Below are positions 1 to 6,992 of a stretch of DNA of 34,699 bases, piece by piece. The translations under genes and the position numbers were made by a program. Where the stretch lies: positions 1-34,699 of the forward strand of contig JBILNK010000024.1 of NCBI GenBank assembly GCA_044375105.1, given 5' to 3'. Within the stretch, counting starts at the first letter, position 1. Each line of letters opens with the position of its first letter. This stretch comes from JBIKLM01 sp044375105. GTDB lineage: Bacteria > Planctomycetota > UBA1135 > GCA-002686595. The notes below the pieces were generated by a model. It was not told where the DNA came from and did not search any database. It worked only from the letters and a program-made list of their open reading frames with translations.

Positions 1-1
1 G

Positions 2-586
2 GAGGTGATCCTGGCCGTCGAGGGCGAGGGCGCTTGGAACTTCCTGCGGTTCGAGTCCGGGGGGCACCGGGTCCAGCGTGTGCCCGCCACGGAAGCCCAG
101 GGCCGCATTCACACCTCCGCCGCCACGGTGGCGGTCCTACCGGAGGCTGAGGAGGTCGAGCTGGTGTTGCGCGATGAGGATCTGCGCATCGACACGATGC
201 GTGCGGGAGGCCCGGGAGGGCAATCGGTGAACACCACCTCTTCGGCCGTGCGCATCACGCACCTGCCGAGCGGCACGGTGGTGATCTGTCAGGACGAGAA
301 GTCCCAGCTCAAGAACACGCTCAAGGCCATGCGGGTCCTGCGCGCGCGCCTGTTCGAGGCCGAGCGCGAGCGTCTCGACCGGGAGCGCGCCGCCACCCGC
401 CGAGGGCTGGTGGGGTCCGGCGATCGCAGCCAGCGCATCCGCACCTACAATTTCCCGCAGAATCGGGTCAGCGACCATCGCCTGGACCACAACCACAATC
501 TCGAGCCGATCATCGTCGGCCGCCTGGCTCCTCTGCTCGAGGATCTGGTGGCCCTCGATCGCGAGCAGCGCCTAGCGCAGTTGTGA
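2..586 (+). CDS. prfA: Peptide chain release factor 1 (3' part, 5' end outside window)
   Basis: Release factor 1 recognises UAA/UAG in the ribosomal A site and triggers peptidyl-tRNA hydrolysis. The window begins inside the gene. The reading frame is open from base 2, and the GTG at 5 is internal because homologous sequence (E-V-I-x-A-V-E-G-E-G) continues upstream. The PxT codon-recognition tripeptide appears as P-A-T in RVPATEAQGRIHTS, and the catalytic GGQ loop as RAGGPGGQSVNTT. The later RTYNFPQNRVSDHR is the RF1 version of this segment, not the RF2 one. The class-I release factor methylase prmC lies about 1.5 kb downstream on the same strand, a common pairing, here separated by a non-coding stretch and a membrane protein gene. 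The identification is very secure; only the N-terminal part is missing. Confidence 0.97.
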   Translation, partial: EVILAVEGEGAWNFLRFESGGHRVQRVPATEAQGRIHTSAATVAVLPEAEEVELVLRDEDLRIDTMRAGGPGGQSVNTTSSAVRITHLPSGTVVICQDEKSQLKNTLKAMRVLRARLFEAERERLDRERAATRRGLVGSGDRSQRIRTYNFPQNRVSDHRLDHNHNLEPIIVGRLAPLLEDLVALDREQRLAQL

Positions 587-1260
587 GCGGCGGCGGAGCC
601 TGGCCGCTCGCGGCAGCGCCGGGTGGGGGCGGGCGACCCGCGGGGACCCGCCAGCCTGCGCGGGGAGTCGCCGGGAGCGGCTGAGCCGAGGGGAACCGAC
701 CTGCGAGAGGCCCGCGCTGCGGCCGCCGCCCGGCCTTGCGGCGCGGCGACAGGCCGAGAGCCCGAAATGGGGCTGGGGCAGAGTCGTGGCCTGGGGCGCC
801 GATTGACCGCTGTCGAGCGGTCGTCCCCGGGGGCACCGGGGCGCGCTCCGGTGGCCTCGCCCCGGGGTAGCCAGGACGCTGTGCCGCGCTGCGGGGGGTC
901 CGTGTGCCGAGTCCCCGGGTCGTGGTCGCCGGCGGGGGCCCGCACCGATCGGCGGACCCGGTCGAGCCACGGCCCGGCGGGCCGGAAACTCTCGGCGTCG
1001 AGCGGCGGGGGCCACCCTCGGCCGCACGGATCCCGGTCGTTTGCAGCCCCGTGACCGGCGTACGACCGCGGCGCAGCGACCCATGGTTCCGCCGGCGCCC
1101 TACCGGTCGGTTTCGAGCCCTGCGCGGGCGTCCCGCCCGGGCTCCGACAGCCTGACCCGGGCCGCGGGTTGCAGGCCTGCCGGCCGGGCGGCACGATGGC
1201 GGCGAGAAACCCGGCCGAGCGCCGGCGGTACGGATGCCGGACCGCCCGAACGCCGACTCC
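587..1260. other. Non-coding spacer between prfA and a membrane protein gene
   Basis: About 670 bases of very GC-rich sequence. Open frames exist on both strands, but their translations are Arg/Pro/Gly/Ala-rich without hydrophobic periodicity or recognisable motifs, as expected from random GC-rich DNA. I see no tRNA, convincing terminator or repeat. The promoter of the downstream gene may lie here, but no clear -35/-10 pair stands out. Confidence 0.6.
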
Positions 1261-2082
1261 ATGAGCGAAACACAAGCCGTCCCCCAGACTCCCCCCGCCG
1301 TGCTCCCGCCCCTGCCCGAGGACGCGCAGCTGATCCTGGAGGGCAAGATGCGCTTCGTGCCCGACCGGCGCGCTCTGGAGAAGGCTCCGGCGCTCCTGCG
1401 CCACGCGGCCATCATCCTGGCCGTCGGCAGTCTGCTGCCCTGGCTCGGGCACGGCGGGAGCTGGATCAGCTTCGGCCTCGCCAAAGCCATGGCGGGTCTG
1501 TCGGCCCTGTGCTTCTACGCAGCGGTGCTCTCGCGCACCAAGGACCCGGTGCCGGCAGGCCTGGGCGCCTTGGCCAAGCCCCGCTGGGGCCGCCCCTACG
1601 CCTGGAAGCCCAAGGGCCTGGGCGAGACCCTGGCCCACGCGATTCCGACGCCGCTGCACGTGCTGGCCCTGGTGCTGACCGTGCTGGCCGTGCTGTTGCC
1701 GTTCTTCGATCCCGGCGTGCAAGCCAGCTTGGATGCGGGCTCGACCACCGCCAGCGCCGGACGGGCGGCCGCGGAGGTCGGCCTGCTGCTGGTGGGACTG
1801 CTGACCCTGGTGCACATCTACGCCTACGAGCGCGGCGGGGAGTTCAACCCGCTGTACGCGTTCATGTTCCTGGCGCCCCTGATGCTGGGCGTGCCGGCGA
1901 TCATGAACCCGCCCACCGTACCGCCCGCCATCGGCCTGATCGGAGGCCTGGTGGCCGTCGGGGCCGGCGCCTACGCGGTCTACACCATCGTGGTAGCCAT
2001 GCTGGAAGCCAAGAAGCAGGGCGACGCCAAGAAAGCCGCCGCCCTGGAAGCCCGGCGCGCGGCCCGCAAGGGCGGCGCATGA
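1261..2082 (+). CDS. Hypothetical six-helix membrane protein
   Basis: I do not recognise a family. From the ATG at 1261 the product is 273 residues; an in-frame ATG at 1234 would add nine residues, and neither start has a Shine-Dalgarno site. The N-terminal 50 residues are soluble and proline-rich at first. About six hydrophobic segments follow, including AAIILAVGSLLPWL, VLALVLTVLAVLLPFF, EVGLLLVGLLTLVHIYAY, FMFLAPLMLGVPAIM and LIGGLVAVGAGAYAVYTIVV. The C-terminus is a charged Ala/Lys/Arg tail (KKQGDAKKAAALEARRAARK), presumably cytoplasmic. Its stop overlaps the prmC start as ATGA (2079-2082), so the two are translationally coupled, and it may be cotranscribed with prfA. The context gives no clear functional hint. 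The gene itself looks real because of the strong membrane periodicity. Confidence 0.75.
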   Translation: MSETQAVPQTPPAVLPPLPEDAQLILEGKMRFVPDRRALEKAPALLRHAAIILAVGSLLPWLGHGGSWISFGLAKAMAGLSALCFYAAVLSRTKDPVPAGLGALAKPRWGRPYAWKPKGLGETLAHAIPTPLHVLALVLTVLAVLLPFFDPGVQASLDAGSTTASAGRAAAEVGLLLVGLLTLVHIYAYERGGEFNPLYAFMFLAPLMLGVPAIMNPPTVPPAIGLIGGLVAVGAGAYAVYTIVVAMLEAKKQGDAKKAAALEARRAARKGGA

Positions 2083-3035
2083 GCTCCGCGCCGGCCGGGC
2101 CGGAGACCGGGCGGGAGCCGCTGCCCGGGGAGCCTCCGGCCGGGGGAGCCCGCTCCTCGGCCGAGGCTCCGCCCAGGGATCTGCGCGAGATGCTGGCTCG
2201 CGGACGGCGCTTCCTCGAACGCCATGGGCTCCCGGAATGGCGGTTGGAGGCCGAGCTGCTGGTCGCCCACGCGGTCGGCCTGCGGCGTCTCGATCTGTTC
2301 CAGCAGCTCGATCGCCCGGTGGATCCGGGCGAGATCCAGCGGGCCCGGGAGCTGCTGGTGCGGCGCGCCAAACGCGAGCCGACCGCGTACCTGACCGGGG
2401 TGCGCGAGTTCTACGGGCTCGAGTTCGAGGTCGGACCGGCGGTGCTGATCCCGCGGCCGGAGAGCGAGCAGCTGGTCGATCTGGCCCGCCAGCGCCTGCG
2501 GGAGCGTCTGATCCCCGGCCGCCCGCAACGGGTATTCGAGCTCGGAACCGGCTCTGGCAACCTGGCCGTGGCCCTGGCCAAACACGCCCCGGGGGTAGAG
2601 GTGCTGGCTTGTGATCGCTCCGAGGCCGCCCTCGAGCTGGCGCGGCGCAATGCCCAGCGCCATGGGGCCTCGGTGCAGTTCCTGGCGGGGGATGGCTTCG
2701 CCGCCCTGCCCGCGGCCGAAGGGCCGTTCGATCTGTTGCTCAGCAACCCGCCCTACATCGATCCAGGGGATCGCGCCGGGCTGGCGCCCGAGGTGCGCGA
2801 GCACGAACCCGCCCTGGCGCTCTTCGCACCCCCCGGGCAGCCCGACTTCTGGGTCCTCGAGTTCGTCCGCGCGGGGCTGATGAGGCTCGTGCCCGGCGGC
2901 TGCGCCCTGATCGAACTGGGCTACGACCAGGCGCAGCGCCTGGGCCCGCTGCTGTCCGCCCGAGGCATCGAGGCGCGCTTCCACCGGGACCTCGAGGGGC
3001 ACGCCCGCGTGTTGGAGCTCGGCGTTCCCGAATGA
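2079..3035 (+). CDS. prmC: Peptide chain release factor N5-glutamine methyltransferase (PrmC/HemK)
   Basis: PrmC methylates the glutamine of the GGQ motif of class-I release factors using S-adenosylmethionine. The 318-residue product has the helical N-terminal substrate domain (about 30-120), a GVREFYGLEFEV segment typical of the family, a SAM-binding glycine motif FELGTGSGNLAVALA (about 153-167), and the signature NPPY at 223-226 that holds the substrate glutamine. The usual PRPDTE motif reads PRPESE here, a conservative variant. The start is the ATG overlapping the preceding stop (ATGA). The first 30 residues are a Gly/Pro/Glu-rich extension without counterpart in short homologues, so a later start is possible but not needed. 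Proximity to prfA supports the role. A short palindrome, GGCTCGCGAGCC (3037-3048), follows the stop. Confidence 0.95.
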   Translation: MSSAPAGPETGREPLPGEPPAGGARSSAEAPPRDLREMLARGRRFLERHGLPEWRLEAELLVAHAVGLRRLDLFQQLDRPVDPGEIQRARELLVRRAKREPTAYLTGVREFYGLEFEVGPAVLIPRPESEQLVDLARQRLRERLIPGRPQRVFELGTGSGNLAVALAKHAPGVEVLACDRSEAALELARRNAQRHGASVQFLAGDGFAALPAAEGPFDLLLSNPPYIDPGDRAGLAPEVREHEPALALFAPPGQPDFWVLEFVRAGLMRLVPGGCALIELGYDQAQRLGPLLSARGIEARFHRDLEGHARVLELGVPE

Positions 3036-3066
3036 CGGCTCGCGAGCCCGTGGCGCCCGCGGGGCA

Positions 3067-3435
3067 TCAGGCCGGGGGGCCGCCCTGCTCGGCCACGAAG
3101 GCCTGCAGTCGGCGCCGTTCGGAGTCCCCCAAGCCGTGCAAGAAAACGGCCACCTCGTAATGCTCCAGATGGCGCGAGATACGCTGGCAGCGCACCACGG
3201 CACCCGCGGCGGACAGGGGCGCCTGCTCGGGCAAGTCGAGCCGCACCTGGAGCAGGGTCATCTCGCGGAAGGGTTCCTCCGAGAAGAAGCACAGGCCGGC
3301 GGCCGAGAGATCGCGCAGGCGCACCTCGCGGGCCGTCCCGGCCACGGAAATGGTCGCCGGACGGTCCGCGCGGACGCGGGGGTGCTGGCGCCGCTCCGGG
3401 CCGGCGCCGCCGGGGGGTCGCTGCTGCTGTTGCAT
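3067..3435 (-). CDS. PilZ-domain protein (putative c-di-GMP receptor)
   Basis: A 122-residue protein that is essentially one PilZ domain. It has the N-terminal arginine motif (ERRQHPRVRADRPATISV) followed by the second motif D-L-S-A-A-G (LRDLSAAGLCFFSEEP). These correspond to the RxxxR and [DN]xSxxG elements with which PilZ domains bind cyclic di-GMP, so ligand binding is likely. The C-terminal half reads as beta strands ending in a helix. No second domain tells what it controls, so the output is unknown. It converges on prmC and diverges from ssb. The start ATG is preceded by TAGGCT with a 6-nt gap and no Shine-Dalgarno, which suggests a leaderless transcript. Confidence 0.85.
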   Translation of the reverse strand: MQQQQRPPGGAGPERRQHPRVRADRPATISVAGTAREVRLRDLSAAGLCFFSEEPFREMTLLQVRLDLPEQAPLSAAGAVVRCQRISRHLEHYEVAVFLHGLGDSERRRLQAFVAEQGGPPA

Positions 3436-3441
3436 GAGAAG

Positions 3442-3447
3442 AGCCTA
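3442..3447 (-). promoter_or_regulatory. Predicted -10 element of leaderless PilZ gene
   Basis: On the minus strand TAGGCT is followed by six bases (cttctc) and the ATG of the PilZ gene. The TANNNT-N6-ATG arrangement without a ribosome-binding site fits leaderless transcription. No convincing -35 was seen. Confidence 0.4.
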
Positions 3448-3480
3448 AGGGCCGGACTCGTCCCGCGGGGCCCCCAGGGC

Positions 3481-3486
3481 TAGACT
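3481..3486 (+). promoter_or_regulatory. Candidate -10 element for ssb-moaDE
   Basis: TAGACT lies about 100 bases before the ssb start in the short divergent region shared with the PilZ gene. Seven bases downstream is a GTG that opens a short frame (3494-3607) ending just inside ssb. No good -35 hexamer is visible, so the call is tentative. Confidence 0.3.
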
Positions 3487-3585
3487 AACGCCCGTGGTGC
3501 CCGCTCCGGGACACCCGCCGGCCCGGCGGGGGAGCGCACCGGACCCCGTTCCCCGCCCCGCGGCATCGCCGGCCGCGCCCAGCCG

Positions 3586-4053
3586 ATGGCCAGTTTCAAC
3601 AAAGTGATCTTGATGGGCAACCTGACCCGCGATCCCGAGACCCGCTACTCGGGCAACGGGAATGCGATCGTCAAGTTCGGTTTGGCGGTCAACGAGCGCT
3701 TCCAGGGCGCCGATGGCCAGTGGCAGGACCGGCCCACGTTCATCGACGTGACCATGTTCGGCAAGCGCGGGGAGGCCTTCGCCAAGTTCCATACCAAGGG
3801 CAAGCCGGCTTTCGTGGAGGGCAAATTGCGCCTCGACACCTGGGATGACAAGGAGGGCGGAGGCAAGCGCTCCAAGCTCTACGTGGTGGCCGACAACTTC
3901 GAGTTCGTCGGCGGCCGCGAGGGCGGCGGGCGCGAGGGCGGCGGCCCGCCCCAGCGCGAGGGGGCGGCCCCCGCGCCGGCCGGGAACTTCGGCGAGGGCG
4001 GCGGCTGGGACCAGCCGGGCCCGGACGCGGACTTCTCGGATACGCCCTTCTGA
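3586..4053 (+). CDS. ssb: Single-stranded DNA-binding protein
   Basis: SSB coats single-stranded DNA in replication, recombination and repair and recruits partners through its acidic tail. The 155-residue product starts MASFNKVILMGNLTRDPETR, the standard bacterial SSB N-terminus. It carries the OB-fold over about residues 1-107 (VKFGLAVNERF, FIDVTMFGKRGEAFAKF, GKPAFVEGKLRLDTW), then a Gly/Arg/Pro-rich disordered linker, and ends DFSDTPF. That is a slightly unusual form of the conserved DDDIPF-type tip: the acidic residues are spread and Ile is Thr. The start is fixed by homology; no Shine-Dalgarno precedes it. The moaD-moaE fusion begins 31 bases downstream and is probably cotranscribed, although the functions are unrelated. 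Confidence 0.97.
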   Translation: MASFNKVILMGNLTRDPETRYSGNGNAIVKFGLAVNERFQGADGQWQDRPTFIDVTMFGKRGEAFAKFHTKGKPAFVEGKLRLDTWDDKEGGGKRSKLYVVADNFEFVGGREGGGREGGGPPQREGAAPAPAGNFGEGGGWDQPGPDADFSDTPF

Positions 4054-4084
4054 CTCTCCGACGCCGCACCGATCCTCGGGCACC

Positions 4085-4783
4085 GTGGAGCTGACCCTGT
4101 GCTTCTACGCTGCCCTGCGGGAGCGCGCCGGCGCCGCCCGTTGGCGTTGTGCTGAGCTGCCCGAGCCATTGAGCGTGGCGGCGCTCAAGCGCGAGCTCGA
4201 GCGCCGCCACCCGGAGCTCGGCTCCCTGACCCATGTGCGGGCGGTGCTGGGCAACGCCTACGTGCCGGACGAAACGCCGCTCGTGGCCGGGCAGGAGGTC
4301 CACCTGCTGCCGCCGGTCAGCGGTGGGCAGGCGCAGCGCCCCTCGTTCGATCGTTTCCTGCTCAGCGCCGAGCCCCTCGATCCCGCCGCTTGGCTGGCCT
4401 CGGTGGCCGAGCCGGGGCTCGGGGGGCAGTGCCTGTTCGTCGGCAGCGTGCGCGACCGCAACCGCGGGCGCGAGGTCGCGCGCATCGACTACGAGGCGTT
4501 CGAATCCATGGCGGGCCCCGAGATGGAGCGCATTTTTGCCGAGTGCCGATCGCGCTTCGATCCCGACGGCCGGCCCGAGCGGCGCCTCAGGCTGGCGGTG
4601 GCCCACCGCATCGGGCCGGTCGAGGTGGGGGAGCCGGCGGTGGTGGTGGCGGTTGCCAGCCCGCACCGCGACAACGCCTTCGAGGCCTGCAGGTTCCTGA
4701 TCGATACCCTCAAGGAGCGGCTGCCGATCTGGAAGCACGAGCGCTATCCCGACGGCTCCTGCTGGATCGGCGATCGACCCTGA
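4085..4783 (+). CDS. moaX: Fused molybdopterin synthase (MoaD-MoaE fusion)
   Basis: Molybdopterin synthase inserts two sulfurs into cyclic pyranopterin monophosphate. MoaD carries the sulfur as a C-terminal thiocarboxylate and MoaE is the catalytic subunit. Here both are in one 232-residue chain. Residues 1-81 are a ubiquitin-like MoaD domain ending in the double glycine (LLPPVSGG, Gly80-Gly81). About residues 90-232 are MoaE, with GSVRDRNRG, the HRIGPVEVGE strand, SPHRDNAF and the two catalytic-type lysines in TLKERLPIWKHE. The start is a GTG 31 bases after the ssb stop. Because a free C-terminal glycine is needed for thiocarboxylation, the internal Gly-Gly must be exposed by cleavage or bypassed. 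Mycobacterium tuberculosis MoaX has the same architecture and is reported to be cleaved. The symbol follows that precedent. No other Mo-cofactor genes are in the window. Confidence 0.93.
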   Translation: MELTLCFYAALRERAGAARWRCAELPEPLSVAALKRELERRHPELGSLTHVRAVLGNAYVPDETPLVAGQEVHLLPPVSGGQAQRPSFDRFLLSAEPLDPAAWLASVAEPGLGGQCLFVGSVRDRNRGREVARIDYEAFESMAGPEMERIFAECRSRFDPDGRPERRLRLAVAHRIGPVEVGEPAVVVAVASPHRDNAFEACRFLIDTLKERLPIWKHERYPDGSCWIGDRP

Positions 4784-5012
4784 GCGGCAGGCTCGGGCCT
4801 CCAATCCGTGCGGTCCCGCTGCGGGCGCGCGGGTCACGCGCAGGACGGGCCGCCGGCGGGCTGCCCCGAGGCGCTGGCACGCTGCGACTCCCAGGGCGGG
4901 ACGGGCGTCGGCTCGCCGGGGCGCGCGCAGCCCACACGCCGAACAGTCTCCCCAGCGCCGGGCTGGTCGCCGATCCCGAGATCTTGCCCCCTGGCCCGGG
5001 ACCGGGCAGCGC

Positions 5013-5042
5013 TTGGGACCCCGGGGCGGGCGCTGTTAACCT
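5013..5042 (+). promoter_or_regulatory. Predicted sigma-70-type promoter of the ETF-QO gene
   Basis: TTGGGA at 5013-5018 and TAACCT at 5037-5042 are separated by 18 bases. TAACCT is followed by seven bases and the ATG, so transcription would start at or next to the start codon. No Shine-Dalgarno site is present. Confidence 0.45.
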
Positions 5043-5049
5043 CTCCCGC

Positions 5050-6780
5050 ATGAGTCAGAACGGCAATCGGCGTCCGGGTGCTCGCGGCCCGTCCTCCCCC
5101 GCCTGGGGGGCGGTCAACCTCAATCTGCGGGATGTCGAGCGCGACGAGCTCGAGGTCGATGTGCTGCTGGTCGGCGCGGGCGCCGCCAACCTCTCCTGCG
5201 CGATCCACCTGAAGCGTCTGGCCAAAGCCCGCGGGCTGGATCTAAACGTGCTGGTGCTCGAGAAGGCCGAGGAGATCGGCTACCACACGCTGTCCGGGGC
5301 CGTGATGGACCCGCGCGGCATGCGCGAGCTGATCGGCGAGGACTGGCTGGCGCAGGGCTGTCCGGTGGAGGCAGAGGTGGGCTTCGATTGTGTGGACGTG
5401 TTGCTAGGCAAGAGCCGCAAGCTGCGTCTGCAGGGCCCCTTTGTGCCTCCGCAATTCAAGAACCACGGCAATTACATCGTCAGCCTGCACCGCATCGTGC
5501 GCTGGCTCAAGGAGCGGGCCGAAACCGAAGGGGTCGACGTGTATGCGGGCTTTGCCGCCAGCGAGGTGCTCTACGACGGCCAGCGGGTCGTCGGCGTGCA
5601 GACGCGCGATTCGGGCGTCGACAAACACGGCTCCCGTCGGGGGCAGTTCGAGCCCGGCATGAACATCAAGGCCAAGGTGACCGTCTTCGGGGAAGGCACC
5701 CGGGGCAGCCTGGCCAAGGGTTTGATCGCCAAGCTGGGCCTCGACCGGGACAAGAACCCGCAGATCTACGAGACCGGCATCAAGGAGATCTGGCGCATTC
5801 CCGAAGAGCGCGGGCGGGCCCTGCTCGGCAGCGTGATCCACACGGCGGGCTATCCGCTCAATCTCTCCGGCTACGGCGGCGGCTGGATCTACGGGCAATC
5901 GGGGTCGCGCCTGTCGATCGGATTCGTGGTCGGCCTGGACCATCCCGACCCCAAGCTCGATCCGCACGCCCTGTTCGTACAGTGGAAGCAGCACCCGGCG
6001 GTGGCCGAGCTGCTGGCCGGCGGCGAGATCGAGCGCTACGGCGCCAAGACCATCCCCGGCGGCGGCTACTTCTCGATGCCGACTCTGCAGGCCGACGGTT
6101 GCGTGCTGGTGGGAGACACGGCGGGCTTCGTCAACATGTCGCGCCTCAAGGGCATCCACCTGGCCATGAAGAGCGGCCTGCTGGCCGCCGAGGCCCTGGT
6201 GGAAGCCCTGGCCAAGGAGGACACCTCGGCCGGCTCCCTGGCGCGCTACACCGAGCTGTTCGAGGCCTCCTGGGCTCGCCAGGAGCTTTATTCCGTGCGC
6301 AATTTCCGCCAGGCCTTCGCCGGCGGCATGGTCCGCGGCAGCCTGGATGCTGGACTGCAGATGATCACCGGCGGGCGTGGTTTTTTCGCTCGTCGGCGCG
6401 TGCATGCCGACTACGAATACACGGCCCAGCTGCACGCCGCCAAGCTGGAGAAACCGCGCTTCGACGACAAGTTCTCGTTCGACAAACTCACCGACGTGTA
6501 CCATTCGGGCACGGTGCACGAAGAGGACCAGCCCTCGCACCTGCGCGTGCTCGACCCTTCGATCTGCGTCGATCGCTGCACCACCGAATACGGCAACCCC
6601 TGTCAGCACTTCTGTCCCGCGGCCGTTTACGAGTGGCCCAAGGACCCCAATCCGGCCGGGGTGGTGATCAACGCGTCGAATTGCGTGCATTGCAAGACCT
6701 GCGACATCGCCGACCCCTACCAAATCATCGAGTGGACCGTGCCCGAGGCGGGCGGCGGACCCAAGTACATCGACATGTGA
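5050..6780 (+). CDS. Electron transfer flavoprotein:ubiquinone oxidoreductase
   Basis: ETF-QO passes electrons from reduced electron-transfer flavoprotein (fatty- and amino-acid oxidation) through FAD and a 4Fe-4S cluster to membrane quinone. The 576-residue product is close to full family length. It begins with the FAD-binding fold (VDVLLVGAGAANLSCAIHL, about 37-55) and LEKAEEIGYHTLSGAVMDPRG. It continues through the family's middle region (GYGGGWIYGQ, GGGYFSMPTLQADGCVLVGD) and ends in the ferredoxin-like domain with CPAAVYEW (Cys522) and CVHCKTCDI (Cys545, 548, 551). Those four cysteines match the cluster ligands, and GGGPKYIDM is a typical terminus. The nucleotide-binding turn reads GAGAAN instead of the usual GAGPAG, so the third glycine is Asn. 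The ATG at 5050 gives the expected N-terminus; a longer upstream frame is spurious. No ETF subunit genes are nearby. Confidence 0.95.
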   Translation: MSQNGNRRPGARGPSSPAWGAVNLNLRDVERDELEVDVLLVGAGAANLSCAIHLKRLAKARGLDLNVLVLEKAEEIGYHTLSGAVMDPRGMRELIGEDWLAQGCPVEAEVGFDCVDVLLGKSRKLRLQGPFVPPQFKNHGNYIVSLHRIVRWLKERAETEGVDVYAGFAASEVLYDGQRVVGVQTRDSGVDKHGSRRGQFEPGMNIKAKVTVFGEGTRGSLAKGLIAKLGLDRDKNPQIYETGIKEIWRIPEERGRALLGSVIHTAGYPLNLSGYGGGWIYGQSGSRLSIGFVVGLDHPDPKLDPHALFVQWKQHPAVAELLAGGEIERYGAKTIPGGGYFSMPTLQADGCVLVGDTAGFVNMSRLKGIHLAMKSGLLAAEALVEALAKEDTSAGSLARYTELFEASWARQELYSVRNFRQAFAGGMVRGSLDAGLQMITGGRGFFARRRVHADYEYTAQLHAAKLEKPRFDDKFSFDKLTDVYHSGTVHEEDQPSHLRVLDPSICVDRCTTEYGNPCQHFCPAAVYEWPKDPNPAGVVINASNCVHCKTCDIADPYQIIEWTVPEAGGGPKYIDM

Positions 6781-6992
6781 TCCAAGGCGGCCCACCCTTC
6801 TCCAGAGAGCCGAACGGCTGAATCCAATCCGGATCCTGGCCCGCTCGAGTCGCACGCTCGGCCCGCCCGATCCGTCCGGCCCGCGCCGCGCTGGTCCCTT
6901 CGGTCGCACCGCCCGCCGTGCGCCGGGACCGGCCCGCGAGCCCCCTCTGGTCCCAGCCGAGCCCAAACCCGATAGGCCCCCCACAGCCCCCC

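Noticed and set aside
623..1054. Plus-strand 143-codon frame after prfA
   Set aside because: Composition typical of random GC-rich DNA and overlapping equally open frames on the other strand; no homology recognised.
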